Source: Pseudomonadota bacterium (lineage in GTDB: Bacteria; Pseudomonadota; Alphaproteobacteria; UBA2136; JAPKEQ01). Taken from it: DNA of 64,000 nt. The DNA is taken from NCBI GenBank assembly GCA_036141575.1, contig JAYZXF010000001.1, forward strand, positions 167,660-231,659, written 5' to 3'. The number at the start of each line of letters is the position of its first letter. Positions within the stretch are counted from its first letter, which is position 1. Below, piece by piece: positions 8,116-16,858 of the stretch. Under the pieces are notes generated by a model. That model had not been told where the DNA came from. It saw only the letters and a list, made by a program, of their open reading frames with translations, and searched no databases. The position numbers and the translations under genes were made by a program.

Positions 8116-9663
8116 ATGGGTAACACTGCATCTATTATTGAACGATCTGAAGTAGAAGAGATTTTTTCTGAATTGGGCCTAACGGGAGTTCTCTCTGGTG
8201 CGCTTGGCAAAGAGTGGAATAAGCACCCTGCTGGCGCTAAACTTACATCTGTTAACCCTTCTACGGGAACTGGTATTGGCGAAGTTCTTTGCGCCACTGA
8301 AGATGATTACGAAAATATTGTACGTGATGCTGAAACAGCATTTGAAACATGGCGCATGACGCCAGCACCTGTGCGTGGTGATGTGATTCGCCAGCTTGGT
8401 GAAGCGCTACGCGAGCACAAAGATGCGCTTGGTAAGCTGATTTCTCTAGAAATGGGTAAAATTTACTCTGAAGGTCTGGGTGAAGTACAAGAAGCCATTG
8501 ATATTTGCGACTTCGCTGTTGGCCTTTCTCGTCAAATGTACGGCCTGACAATGCACTCTGAGCGCCCTGAGCACCGTATGTACGAGCAATGGCACCCACT
8601 TGGTGTTGTTGGTATTATTACAGCGTTTAACTTCCCATGTGCTGTATGGGCTTGGAACGCTGCGATTGCTGCTGTGTGTGGTAACACAATGGTTTGGAAA
8701 CCTTCTGAAAAAACACCTCTTATTTCTATTGCAATGATGAAGATTGCACACCGCGTATTTAGCGAAGCTGGTCACCCGGGTGTTATGGGTATGATGATCG
8801 GTAACGACAGCAAACTTGGTGAAAAGATGGCTGCTGACTCGCGCTTCCCACTTGTAAGTGCAACAGGTTCAACACGTATGGGCCGTAGTGTTGGTAAAGT
8901 GGTTGCTGAGCGCTTTGGTAAGTCTATCCTTGAGCTTGGTGGTAACAACGCTCTGATTGTTATGGAAGATGCAGACATGGAAATGGCGATGCGTGCCATT
9001 GCCTTTGGTGCTGTTGGTACAGCTGGTCAGCGTTGCACAACCACACGCCGCGTACTTGTACATGAGTCTGTTGAAAATGAGCTGGTTGAGAAGCTTGTAA
9101 AAGTTTATAGCAGCATCAGCATTGGTGACCCTCTAGATAGCAAAACGCTTATGGGCCCACTGATTGACCGTGTCTCTGTAGATCATATGCAAAATGCTCT
9201 TGAGAAGATTAAAGAGCAGGGTGGTAAAGTGATCTGTGGTGGTGAGGTTGTTGAAGGTAAAGGATTCTTCGTGAAGCCTGCTATCGTACTTTGCCAAAAG
9301 CCAATCCCAATGATGAAAGAAGAAGTGTTTGCACCAATTCTTTACATCACACCAATTAAAGATGTGAAAGAAGCGATTAAGATCCAAAACGATGTGCCAC
9401 AAGGGCTCTCAAGTGCGATCTTTACAAACAGCATGCGCACAGCTGAGAACTTCCTGTCTCACAGAGGTTCTGACTGTGGTATCGCAAACGTAAACATTGG
9501 GACATCTGGTGCTGAAATTGGTGGTGCCTTTGGTGGTGAAAAAGAAACTGGTGGTGGCCGTGAGTCAGGCTCTGATGCTTGGAAAGCATACATGCGTCGC
9601 CAGACATGCACATTGAACTGGGGGACAGAACTTCCTCTGGCTCAAGGTGTAGAGTTCATCTAA
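8116..9663 (+). CDS. ALDH7-family aldehyde dehydrogenase (aminoadipate-semialdehyde dehydrogenase-like)
   Basis: 515-aa NAD(P)-dependent aldehyde dehydrogenase. The sequence follows the antiquitin (ALDH7) group: ELGGNNALIVMEDAD carrying the general base Glu, GTAGQRCTTTRR carrying the catalytic Cys, and the C-terminal MRRQTCTLNWG...LPLAQG. The group usually oxidises alpha-aminoadipate semialdehyde/piperideine-6-carboxylate in lysine breakdown, or related aldehydes. I start it at 8116, where AAGGAGAGAG precedes the ATG; upstream in-frame codons show no family similarity. It stands alone between a divergent lipoprotein gene and a terminator, so context does not fix the pathway. Confidence 0.85.
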   Translation: MGNTASIIERSEVEEIFSELGLTGVLSGALGKEWNKHPAGAKLTSVNPSTGTGIGEVLCATEDDYENIVRDAETAFETWRMTPAPVRGDVIRQLGEALREHKDALGKLISLEMGKIYSEGLGEVQEAIDICDFAVGLSRQMYGLTMHSERPEHRMYEQWHPLGVVGIITAFNFPCAVWAWNAAIAAVCGNTMVWKPSEKTPLISIAMMKIAHRVFSEAGHPGVMGMMIGNDSKLGEKMAADSRFPLVSATGSTRMGRSVGKVVAERFGKSILELGGNNALIVMEDADMEMAMRAIAFGAVGTAGQRCTTTRRVLVHESVENELVEKLVKVYSSISIGDPLDSKTLMGPLIDRVSVDHMQNALEKIKEQGGKVICGGEVVEGKGFFVKPAIVLCQKPIPMMKEEVFAPILYITPIKDVKEAIKIQNDVPQGLSSAIFTNSMRTAENFLSHRGSDCGIANVNIGTSGAEIGGAFGGEKETGGGRESGSDAWKAYMRRQTCTLNWGTELPLAQGVEFI

Positions 9664-9676
9664 ACCTAAACATCTT

Positions 9677-9705
9677 AAAAGCGCTGGTATTTCCGGCGCT
9701 TTTTT
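9677..9705 (+). terminator. Intrinsic terminator after the ALDH gene
   Basis: AGCGC/GCGCT stem extended by flanking A and T runs, ten-odd base loop, then six T. Confidence 0.8.
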
Positions 9706-9786
9706 GTTTTAGGGCTTGAAAGTGTATGAGAGAGACCTATATCAGCTATAACGTCTATCTGTGTTTCTTTTGTAGAGGAGGTTGAT

Positions 9787-10302
9787 ATGACCTATGCAAT
9801 TGTGCAGGGAGATCTGCACCTGAATCCCGGCTCAGAACAAAGTACAAAAGCCTTTATTGCAGCTGTAAGCCATGCAGGGCTTCTGTACCAGTACTGCGCC
9901 TCTTGGGGCAACGTGGCAAAAACAGTTCGTACCATTAGTGATCTGATGGAACAAGTTTCCGAATCACATATGATGAGCCATCAGTACTTTGAAATGGTGG
10001 TTCAAGGAAAGTACGGTCAATGTTTTATTGAGCGTCTTGCTGAAGTGATTGATCAGAAACTTTTGGACTGTGAACGGCAGCTTGCCAAAACAGAGTTTTG
10101 CGAAGAGGCTGAAGCCCTGTTTATTGGAATGGATGCCGAATACTTACACAAGATCATGGTTGCTGCAGAGGAGATGGCTATTGCTCATCGCTTGGCCTGT
10201 TTTGCAGAAGACTGTTTGGAAGAAATGACAAGCTTGCCGTCTCGAGCTTACGCGCCTATGAAAAAGCCTTTGAAATTTGGCAAACCTCGTCAATACCAGT
10301 AA
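9787..10302 (+). CDS. Protein of unknown function, 171 aa
   Basis: 171-aa, mostly helical-looking soluble protein beginning MTYAIVQGDLHLNPG, with several Cys and Met residues and a basic Pro-rich tail (PMKKPLKFGKPRQ). No signal peptide, membrane segment or motif I recognise. It has a very strong ribosome site (AGAGGAGG seven bases before the ATG) and its own terminator, so it is probably a real monocistronic gene. Confidence 0.7.
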   Translation: MTYAIVQGDLHLNPGSEQSTKAFIAAVSHAGLLYQYCASWGNVAKTVRTISDLMEQVSESHMMSHQYFEMVVQGKYGQCFIERLAEVIDQKLLDCERQLAKTEFCEEAEALFIGMDAEYLHKIMVAAEEMAIAHRLACFAEDCLEEMTSLPSRAYAPMKKPLKFGKPRQYQ

Positions 10303-10312
10303 AACGAATGCG

Positions 10313-10341
10313 AAAAGCCGTCCTTTATGGGCGGCTTTTTT
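10313..10341 (+). terminator. Intrinsic terminator after the 171-aa orphan gene
   Basis: AAAAGCCG/CGGCTTTT hairpin ending in six T, ten bases after the stop codon. Confidence 0.85.
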
Positions 10342-10398
10342 GCACAAACCCATAAAAAGTTGTCATAATACATGCCCGAGCTATAAGAGAGGATATAT

Positions 10399-11340
10399 AT
10401 GAGCCAAGCACTCACTATGAAAAGTGTTGATACCAAAAAGCTTTTTGGATTTGATGTTGATTTTGACGTACAAGGTTTTGTGGAACGTGATGAGTTTGTT
10501 CCAGAGATTCAAGATGACTACTATTTTGATCCTGCAACCACAAAAGTTATTCTTGCAGGCCTTGCGCATAACTTGCGTGTCCTTATCCAGGGGTATCATG
10601 GTACAGGTAAATCGACTCATATTGAGCAGGTGGCAGCACGCCTGAACTGGCCATGTTACCGCCTCAACTTGGATGGTCATCTCTCTCGTTTAGATCTCAT
10701 TGGTCGTGACGCAATTGTGCTTGAAGAAGGAAAGCAAGTGACAGCCTTTAAAGAGGGGATTCTTCCTTGGGCGACACAGCGTCCGATGCTGCTTGTTTTG
10801 GACGAATATGATGCAGGACGTCCAGAGGTGATGTTTATCATTCAGAGGCTCCTTGAAGAGAACGGAGCGCTAGCTATGCCAGACCAAAATAAGGTGCTTC
10901 ATCCACATGCTGGATTCCGTTTGATGGGAACTTCTAATACGGTAGGTCTTGGAGACGGTACAGGGCTGTACCATGGGACGCATACGCTTAACCAAGCGCA
11001 GATGGATAGATGGTCAATTGTAAGTCATCTCAACTATTTAGGTGAAGAAATTGAAGTGAAAATTGTAGTTTCACATGTGCCGCGTTTCCATAACCAAACA
11101 GACCTGATTTCACGTATGGTTCAGGTAGCAGGGCTTACAAGAACTGGTTTTTCAGCCGGTGATATTTCAACTGTTATGTCTCCGCGTACAGTGATCTCGT
11201 GGGCGAAGAATGCAGACATTCTTGGAGACGTATATGAAGCTTATAAGCTAAGTTTTATGAACCGTGCTGACGTAGAAGATTTAGCAACGCTAGATGAGTA
11301 TTATGCACGTGTGCTTGGAGAGATTCAGCTCCTTGACTAA
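10399..11340 (+). CDS. cobS: Cobaltochelatase subunit CobS (AAA+ ATPase)
   Basis: 313-aa MoxR-like AAA+ ATPase. Walker A is GYHGTGKST with K71, Walker B is LLVLDEYD at about 131-138, and GTSNTVGLGDGTGLYHGT is the CobS-specific stretch. With CobT it forms the chaperone-like motor that drives CobN in late cobalt insertion of aerobic cobalamin synthesis. AGAGGA precedes the ATG; possible promoters (TTGTCA with CATAAT or TATAAG near 10370-10387) lie just upstream. No cobN or other cob gene is in the window, as often happens in alphaproteobacteria. The pair could therefore serve a CobN elsewhere or another chelatase. Confidence 0.92.
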   Translation: MSQALTMKSVDTKKLFGFDVDFDVQGFVERDEFVPEIQDDYYFDPATTKVILAGLAHNLRVLIQGYHGTGKSTHIEQVAARLNWPCYRLNLDGHLSRLDLIGRDAIVLEEGKQVTAFKEGILPWATQRPMLLVLDEYDAGRPEVMFIIQRLLEENGALAMPDQNKVLHPHAGFRLMGTSNTVGLGDGTGLYHGTHTLNQAQMDRWSIVSHLNYLGEEIEVKIVVSHVPRFHNQTDLISRMVQVAGLTRTGFSAGDISTVMSPRTVISWAKNADILGDVYEAYKLSFMNRADVEDLATLDEYYARVLGEIQLLD

Positions 11341-13084
11341 GCATACGGACAAAGAAGCTTTTCGTCGTGCGTTGCAGCACACCACGCGGGCGCTTTCTGG
11401 CCGCGCAGATTTAACAGTTTCTTTTGGAGATAAAAGTCGTGTAGAGGCAGATGAAATTACGCTGCCAGAACTTCCTGAAAAGCTCAGCAACAAACGTGCT
11501 GATATGTATCGTGCACAGGCAGATCGTCTTGCGTTTCTGCACCGTTATGTAGGGGACGGTGGTACAAAATCTTTTCTATGGTGGCTGGGGCATACGCATG
11601 AAACACCTGCCAGAGTAATTTCGATTCTTGAAACAGCCCGTACAGAGCATATGGGCAGACAGGAGTTTCAGGGCACAAAAGATTATCTAAAAACCATGGC
11701 GAGAGAAGAGGTGGCCTATTATAGCGGCCAGTACGCAGATGGTTTATTTACAAAGGCTTTTGCCTTGTCTCTCTCGCTTAGGCAGGCGATGGGGGAAAAG
11801 CTTCTCCCTACGCAGAAGTCCTTCCTTGCTGATAGTGAGCACCTCTTTGATAAGGATATTAAGAAGTGGCTCAAAAAAGCGCCTGAACTTTTAGCTGATC
11901 CAGAAAAACGCCAGCTGGCATATGCCCAGCTTTTAGAGCTTCTTAATATTCATATGGAGGAGCCCTCTAGCACTGATGATGGCACGAAAGATACCTCAGA
12001 CATGATGCAAATGCCTTCTGATAAGGAGGAGGCACGTAGCGGTGAAGAGGAAATGGATGAGTCTAAGGGAGAAGATACCGCTTCTCTGACAGATAGTGTA
12101 GATTCTAAAAAACAGGATGAGCCTGAAGCAGTTTCAGGGCGACCTCAGCTTACAGGCGAAAATGTTGAGCGCTACAGTGTATTTACCAAACGCTATGACA
12201 AGGTTCTTGCGATTGAGGCTTTAGTAACTAAAGGCGAAATGGAGCTTATGTTAGAGCGCTACCATGCGATTTTAGATAATCATAAGCACTTAGTGCGTCG
12301 TTTGACTAATCAGCTTAAAAAGCACCTCTTAGCACCAGCTAAAATTGGTTGGGATTTTGATAAAGATCATGGTTATCTTGATGGACGTAAGCTTTCTAGC
12401 TTTATTGCTGGGGGGAGCGAGCATATGTTTCAGCGTCCACATATGGAGCCACATACCAATACATCAGTGACTTTATTGGTTGATAACTCAGGGTCTATGC
12501 GTGGACGTCCTATTGAGATGGCGGCCATTTCAGCAGATATTATTGCGACAACTCTGGAGCAGTGCGGTGTGAAGGTTGAAGTGCTTGGTTATACCACACA
12601 GGGCTGGAAAGGCGGGCAAAGTCGCCTCGATTGGGTATCTGATGGAAAACCTGATAACCCTGGCCGTTTAAATGATATTTTGCATGTGGTGTATAAAAAA
12701 GCCGATATGCCTGTGCGCCGCCATAGTGCAAGGTTTGCTGGCATGCTGGCCCATGATATTTTAAAAGAAAATATTGATGGCGAAGCTCTGCTTTGGGCGG
12801 CATCACGCCTTATGAAGCGCCCAGAAGAACGTAAAATTCTCATGGTGATTTCAGATGGAGCACCTGTGGATTACGCAACGGACCGTCATAATGGAACTGG
12901 ATATTTGGATCGCCATTTAAATGAGGTGATTCATAGTATTGAGCATGGTGGACTTATTGAGCTTTGTGCGATTGGTATTGGCCACGATGTCGGCCGATAC
13001 TATTCTAATGCAGTGATGATTTCTGACCCGGAATCTCTTGGGGAGACGCTTGTAGACCAAGTGGTGGAGCTATTTAAAAAATGA
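11333..13084 (+). CDS. cobT: Cobaltochelatase subunit CobT
   Basis: About 583 aa. The N-terminus KEAFRRALQHTTRALSGRA matches CobT; an acidic, charged linker follows at about residues 205-275; the C-terminal von Willebrand A domain has the MIDAS motif DNSGS near residue 384. I place the start at TTG 11333, overlapping cobS by 8 bp, with TTGGAGAG about eleven bases upstream. An ATG further up (11294) would add residues unlike the family. CobT partners CobS in cobalt chelation into hydrogenobyrinate diamide. It overlaps the next gene by 4 bp. Confidence 0.9.
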   Translation: MTKHTDKEAFRRALQHTTRALSGRADLTVSFGDKSRVEADEITLPELPEKLSNKRADMYRAQADRLAFLHRYVGDGGTKSFLWWLGHTHETPARVISILETARTEHMGRQEFQGTKDYLKTMAREEVAYYSGQYADGLFTKAFALSLSLRQAMGEKLLPTQKSFLADSEHLFDKDIKKWLKKAPELLADPEKRQLAYAQLLELLNIHMEEPSSTDDGTKDTSDMMQMPSDKEEARSGEEEMDESKGEDTASLTDSVDSKKQDEPEAVSGRPQLTGENVERYSVFTKRYDKVLAIEALVTKGEMELMLERYHAILDNHKHLVRRLTNQLKKHLLAPAKIGWDFDKDHGYLDGRKLSSFIAGGSEHMFQRPHMEPHTNTSVTLLVDNSGSMRGRPIEMAAISADIIATTLEQCGVKVEVLGYTTQGWKGGQSRLDWVSDGKPDNPGRLNDILHVVYKKADMPVRRHSARFAGMLAHDILKENIDGEALLWAASRLMKRPEERKILMVISDGAPVDYATDRHNGTGYLDRHLNEVIHSIEHGGLIELCAIGIGHDVGRYYSNAVMISDPESLGETLVDQVVELFKK

Positions 13085-13533
13085 ATAAATGTATTGGACT
13101 ATTTGGTAGTTGTGGGGCAAGTCGGTGGCGCGAGCCATTTGTAAAGGTATATAAGGAAAAAAACGTTTCTTTTTATAACCCCTACAAAGAAGAGTGGAAG
13201 CCTGAGTATGTAACAGAAGAAGCGGAGCATCTGGCTTCTGATGCCATTATTTTATTCCCAATTACAAGAGAGAGCTATGCACTAGGTTCTCTTGCAGAAA
13301 TTGGATTTGCTCTTTTAAATCTTCAAAAGAATCCTCAGAAACATCTTATTATTTTTATTGATGATAAATTGAGCGATGCCCTTTTAGAAAATGAAACTCT
13401 TGCTGGAGAATCTCTAAGAACAAGAGCTCTTGTGAAAGCACACCTTAAGCAGCAAATGTATTTGGAGTGTTTGCATCTTGTGGATTCATTAGAAGATATG
13501 CTTAGCCTAAGTTTAAAACTTTATAATACATAA
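13081..13533 (+). CDS. Nucleoside 2-deoxyribosyltransferase-like protein
   Basis: 150-aa protein starting within the cobT stop (ATGA). It resembles the Nuc_deoxyri_tr2 pattern: LFGSCGASRWREPF near residues 8-21, FYNPYKEEW around 31-39, EEAEHLASDAIILFPIT around 46-62 and SLAEIGFAL around 71-79, where the Glu would be the catalytic nucleophile. It is distantly related in fold to the protein at 6686. The four-base overlap implies co-translation with cobT, which is unexpected for cobalt chelation. Codon use is more AT-rich than in cobST. Substrate unknown. Confidence 0.6.
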   Translation: MNKCIGLFGSCGASRWREPFVKVYKEKNVSFYNPYKEEWKPEYVTEEAEHLASDAIILFPITRESYALGSLAEIGFALLNLQKNPQKHLIIFIDDKLSDALLENETLAGESLRTRALVKAHLKQQMYLECLHLVDSLEDMLSLSLKLYNT

Positions 13534-13535
13534 CA

Positions 13536-13563
13536 ACAAAACCCTCTCTTGAGGGCTTTGTTT
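13536..13563. terminator. Probable terminator between the cobT cluster and rpoH
   Basis: ACAAA-A-CCCTC / GAGGG-C-TTTGT hairpin with loop TCTT sits between convergent genes. T runs are short, so efficiency is uncertain. Confidence 0.6.
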
Positions 13564-13592
13564 GGTAATAAAAGAAAGCGAGAGCTTAAGCG

Positions 13593-14459
13593 CTATGCCA
13601 CGGCTAGCTGCTCATGCATGTGCTTTTGAACCTTTTGGAATGCACGTTGCTCAAGCTGGCGGACACGCTCACGCGAGATACCGAACTTTCCGCTCAGGTC
13701 TTCGAGTGTTGGTGTCACTTCAGACTCTGTGAGGCGACGAGAGATAAAGATCTCTTTCTCACGCTCATCTAGCACTTCCATCGCACCAAGGAGCATCTTA
13801 CGGCGTCTCATAGATTCTTCACGGTCACCAAAAACTTCCTCTGCATTTGGACGCTTTTCTTCAAGCCAGTCGACCCATTCGCTACCGCTATCATCGTTTA
13901 CAGTACCGTTCAGGCTTTGGTCATTGGCCATCATGCGTTGGTCCATTGCCACAACTTCATTCTCTTTTACGCCAAGTTCGTTTGCAATGAAGCTCACCAT
14001 ATCTTCTGATAGGTTTTCTGCTGTCGCTTCTTGCAGTCGGTTACGAAGCTTACGTACGTTAAAGAACAGTTTCTTTTGTGCTGCTGTGGTACCAATTTTT
14101 ACAAGCGACCAGTTTTGGAGTACGTACTCCTGAATCGCTGCGCGAATCCACCACATTGCGTATGTAGAAAGTCTGAAACCTTTATCTGGATCAAAGCGAG
14201 CGACTGCTTGCATAAGTCCAATGTTTCCTTCTTGAATAACTTCTGTAATTGGAAGTCCATACCCTTTAAAGCCAATTGCAACTTTTACAACCAGACGAAG
14301 GTGTGCGTTGATAAGGCGTTCTGCCGATGCTCGGCTGCCTTCATCACGCCATTTTCTGGCAAGTGCTTGCTCTTCTTCAAATTCGAGAGTACCAAAATCT
14401 TGAATAGATTTTAGGTAATCTTGGAGTACACTTCTGCTGTCTTCAAAATTTACGGCCAT
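13593..14459 (-). CDS. rpoH: RNA polymerase sigma-32 family factor RpoH
   Basis: 288-aa sigma-70-family factor. Region 2 carries LVVKVAIGFKGYGLP and GLMQAVARFDP, followed by WWIRAAIQEYVLQNW. The RpoH box QKKLFFNVR (128-136), specific to heat-shock sigmas, follows. Region 4 has LEDLSGKFGISRERVRQLE. It should direct transcription of heat-shock genes. A GGGGGG-type ribosome site lies upstream. It follows the rluD-type gene in the same direction, a common alphaproteobacterial order. Some alphaproteobacteria carry two RpoH paralogues; I cannot tell which this is. Confidence 0.94.
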   Translation of the reverse strand: MAVNFEDSRSVLQDYLKSIQDFGTLEFEEEQALARKWRDEGSRASAERLINAHLRLVVKVAIGFKGYGLPITEVIQEGNIGLMQAVARFDPDKGFRLSTYAMWWIRAAIQEYVLQNWSLVKIGTTAAQKKLFFNVRKLRNRLQEATAENLSEDMVSFIANELGVKENEVVAMDQRMMANDQSLNGTVNDDSGSEWVDWLEEKRPNAEEVFGDREESMRRRKMLLGAMEVLDEREKEIFISRRLTESEVTPTLEDLSGKFGISRERVRQLEQRAFQKVQKHMHEQLAVA

Positions 14460-14597
14460 CGGTTTATTTTCCCCCCGGTTTCCCTATTTAATCACCCTGC
14501 GCTTGTTTGTTGTGATTATTTTTATTCTGCGCCTTAAAAACTTATAGGGGGTCCAAAAAAGAAAATGACAAAAAATCTGACAAAAAACCTTGAATTC

Positions 14598-15572
14598 TTA
14601 AAAATCAAAGGGTTGCACTATTAATAATGCGTCTAATAAAGCTGAATAGTCCTCAGGGACTGGACTTTTTACAATTATTTTTTCCTGGCTGACAGGATGC
14701 GTTACGCCTAAATAGGCTGCATGAAGCATTTGATGGTCGAGGGACTTGACAAGATTTTTGACCTCTTCATGAGTACCTTTCAGGCTTTTAGCGCTACCAT
14801 ACACGGGATCCCCAACAATAGGGTGGCCAATATGGTGTGCATGTACGCGAATTTGGTGGGTTCTACCAGTATGGAGCTTAAATTTAAGCAGTGAGAATAC
14901 GCCACACTCTGAAGTAGCAAGCTTGGTATAAGTACTAATGGCATTTTTACCGCCACGCTCTACCACGGCCATTTTTTTACGGTTTGTTGGGTGGCGGCCA
15001 ATGAGCGTCTCGACTGTATCTGTTTTCTTTGTGACGTTGCCGTAGCATAGAGCTAGGTAATAGCGCTCAGTGGTTCTGTCAGCAAATTGTTTGCTAATGG
15101 TTTTATGAGCAATATCACTTTTAGCAATAACAAGCGTTCCGCTTGTGCCTTTATCAAGCCTGTGAACGATACCAGGACGTTCTACACCGCCAATGCCAGA
15201 AAGGTTAGTACAATGATGGAGAAGGGCGTTTACAAGGGTTCCGGATGGTTCTGAATCTGATGGGTGAACACTAATGCCTGCAGGTTTATTGAGCATCAGC
15301 ATGTGTTCATCTTCATAGAGAATTTCTAGGGGAATATCTTCAGCAACAACATCTAAGGGCTTCGCTTCAGGAATAATAAGAATAAGCTTACCTTCTTCTT
15401 TAATCTTACTGGAAGGTTGGGTGAGGGCTGTACCATTAAAAGTAACTTGGCCATCTTTAATGAGTTTTTGCAGAAAACTACGGCTCATATCTGGGTGGGC
15501 TTCAGACAGAATTTTATCAAGCCTCTTACCAAGTAGGGCGCCTTCAACAGATATTGTGTGCTCATTTTTCAT
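14598..15572 (-). CDS. RluD-type 23S rRNA pseudouridine synthase
   Basis: 324-aa RluA/RluD-family pseudouridine synthase. An S4 RNA-binding domain occupies roughly residues 15-65 and the catalytic motif is VHRLDKGTSG with D140. E. coli RluD modifies U1911, U1915 and U1917 of 23S rRNA; the exact target here is inferred. The frame extends 23 codons upstream, but the family starts near MKNEHTISVEGALLGKRL. A promoter ends seven bases before this ATG, so I take 15572 as a leaderless start. Confidence 0.88.
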   Translation of the reverse strand: MKNEHTISVEGALLGKRLDKILSEAHPDMSRSFLQKLIKDGQVTFNGTALTQPSSKIKEEGKLILIIPEAKPLDVVAEDIPLEILYEDEHMLMLNKPAGISVHPSDSEPSGTLVNALLHHCTNLSGIGGVERPGIVHRLDKGTSGTLVIAKSDIAHKTISKQFADRTTERYYLALCYGNVTKKTDTVETLIGRHPTNRKKMAVVERGGKNAISTYTKLATSECGVFSLLKFKLHTGRTHQIRVHAHHIGHPIVGDPVYGSAKSLKGTHEEVKNLVKSLDHQMLHAAYLGVTHPVSQEKIIVKSPVPEDYSALLDALLIVQPFDF

Positions 15573-15608
15573 AGGGGCTATCATGCCCTTTTTTAAGGAA
15601 AATGTCAT
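15573..15608 (-). promoter_or_regulatory. Putative leaderless promoter of the rluD-type gene
   Basis: Minus-strand ATGACA (15603-15608, five of six consensus) and CATGAT (15580-15585) are 17 bp apart. Exactly seven bases separate the -10 from the ATG at 15572. Its -10 region, CATGAT plus a GGGC-type inverted repeat, is nearly the same as that of gcvT. Confidence 0.55.
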
Positions 15609-15635
15609 TTTTTGTTTTTTTTGTAATTTTAGGGG

Positions 15636-15664
15636 TTGCACGTGGGGGGGAAATTATGTATAAA
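15636..15664 (+). promoter_or_regulatory. Promoter of tRNA-Glu
   Basis: TTGCAC (15636-15641), 17-bp spacer containing seven G, TATAAA (15659-15664), then a GC-rich GCGC discriminator about seven bases before the mature tRNA. Such a discriminator is typical of stable-RNA promoters under stringent control. Confidence 0.75.
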
Positions 15665-15677
15665 AAGCGCTGTCCAA

Positions 15678-15754
15678 GTCCCCATCGTCTAGTCGGCCTA
15701 GGACGCCACCCTTTCACGGTGGAAACAGGGGTTCGAATCCCCTTGGGGATGCCA
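15678..15754 (+). tRNA. tRNA-Glu (UUC)
   Basis: Cloverleaf read directly. The acceptor GTCCCCA pairs with TGGGGAT (G-U at the first pair). The anticodon stem CCACC/GGTGG encloses loop CTTTCAC with anticodon TTC at 15713-15715. The T arm contains GGTTCGAATCC, and CCA is encoded at 15752-15754. The sequence is close to bacterial tRNA-Glu. Confidence 0.98.
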
Positions 15755-15797
15755 TTTTATGAAAATGGAAACGTTTTTATAGAATAGCACGATTCGT

Positions 15798-15826
15798 AAA
15801 AAGCAGCCTGCGGGCTGCTTTTTTTA
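15798..15826 (+). terminator. Intrinsic terminator after tRNA-Glu
   Basis: AAGCAGCC/GGCTGCTT stem with loop TGCG and a seven-T tail, about 45 bp after the tRNA. Confidence 0.9.
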
Positions 15827-16015
15827 TTGTGTCTCATTATGTGTCATGTTTTTCGGCTGTTTATGATTTTAGATATTTCTTTATTTTAACAATAGCTTAG
15901 TTTTAGAGAGCCTTACGTGTCAGGAGAAAAGATAAGGAGTATATTTTTTTGATTTTTTTTTCAAATGGTGCACCATAAAAGTACAGGTTAAAGAAAAATA
16001 GGTGTAAGGATAGTT

Positions 16016-16849
16016 ATGAGGCTGTTGCTTTTAACGATGTGTTTTGCTGTATTGTGCTTAACGGCTCAAGCTGATGTTCGTCTTACCTTTGGGGTTTATG
16101 CCTCTGATAAGCCTTTAACAATGGTCAAAAAGTTTCGCCATACCCTCTCAGAAATTGAGAGGCATATGGAAGTGACACTTAATGAGCCTGTAAAAATTAA
16201 AATCCATGTTGCGAGAACTTATGAACAAGGAATTAGTGACCTTGTTGAAGGACACGTTGATTTTGCACGTTTTGGACCTGTAAGTTATGTAGAAGCAAAG
16301 AGCTTAAACCCTAAAATCGGGATTCTGGCCCTGGAAAGCATAAAAGGTGAGAAAACTTTTTATGGAATTCTTGCGACTCACATGAATAGCACCATTAATT
16401 CTGTGGATGACCTGAAAGGCAAAAAAGTTGCTTTTGGGAATAAGGGGTCAACCATTGGGCGTTATTTGGCTCAGCAATATCTGGCCGAGAATAAGATTTA
16501 TGCTTATGATTTAGAGAATTTTGACTATTTAGATCGTCATGATGCGGTTGGTGAAGCTGTTGGTATTGGAACATTTGATGCAGGTTTTTTGAAGGAGGGC
16601 ACTTTCAAGAAACAAATTGAAAGTGGTGTAGCCCTGCGAGAGGTTGCACGCTTCCCAAATGTAACGAAGCCTTGGCTTTATGCGGGAGGCATGTCGCCAC
16701 ATGTAGCAAGGGCACTTCGTTTAGCGCTTCTTGAAATGGATAATCCTAAAATTGTGGCAGATGGATCATTTATTGAAGGGAGTGATGATGATTTCAGTGA
16801 AATCAGAAAATCTATTCAAGGAAATAGGGTGTTTTTTAAGGGAGAGTAG
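16016..16849 (+). CDS. PhnD-like periplasmic substrate-binding protein
   Basis: 277-aa protein with a signal peptide (cleavage near residue 19, LTAQA/DVR). It has the fold signature of phosphate/phosphonate ABC-transporter binding proteins: FARFGPVSYVEA around 83-94, NSVDDLKGKKVAFGNKGST around 126-144, and an aspartate-rich hinge region after it. No transport permease or ATPase is near. Instead a hybrid histidine kinase begins 9 bp downstream, so the protein probably acts as a ligand-sensing partner of the kinase rather than in uptake. The ligand is unknown. TAAGGA lies six bases before the ATG. Confidence 0.8.
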   Translation: MRLLLLTMCFAVLCLTAQADVRLTFGVYASDKPLTMVKKFRHTLSEIERHMEVTLNEPVKIKIHVARTYEQGISDLVEGHVDFARFGPVSYVEAKSLNPKIGILALESIKGEKTFYGILATHMNSTINSVDDLKGKKVAFGNKGSTIGRYLAQQYLAENKIYAYDLENFDYLDRHDAVGEAVGIGTFDAGFLKEGTFKKQIESGVALREVARFPNVTKPWLYAGGMSPHVARALRLALLEMDNPKIVADGSFIEGSDDDFSEIRKSIQGNRVFFKGE

Positions 16850-16858
16850 GGTTAAGTC

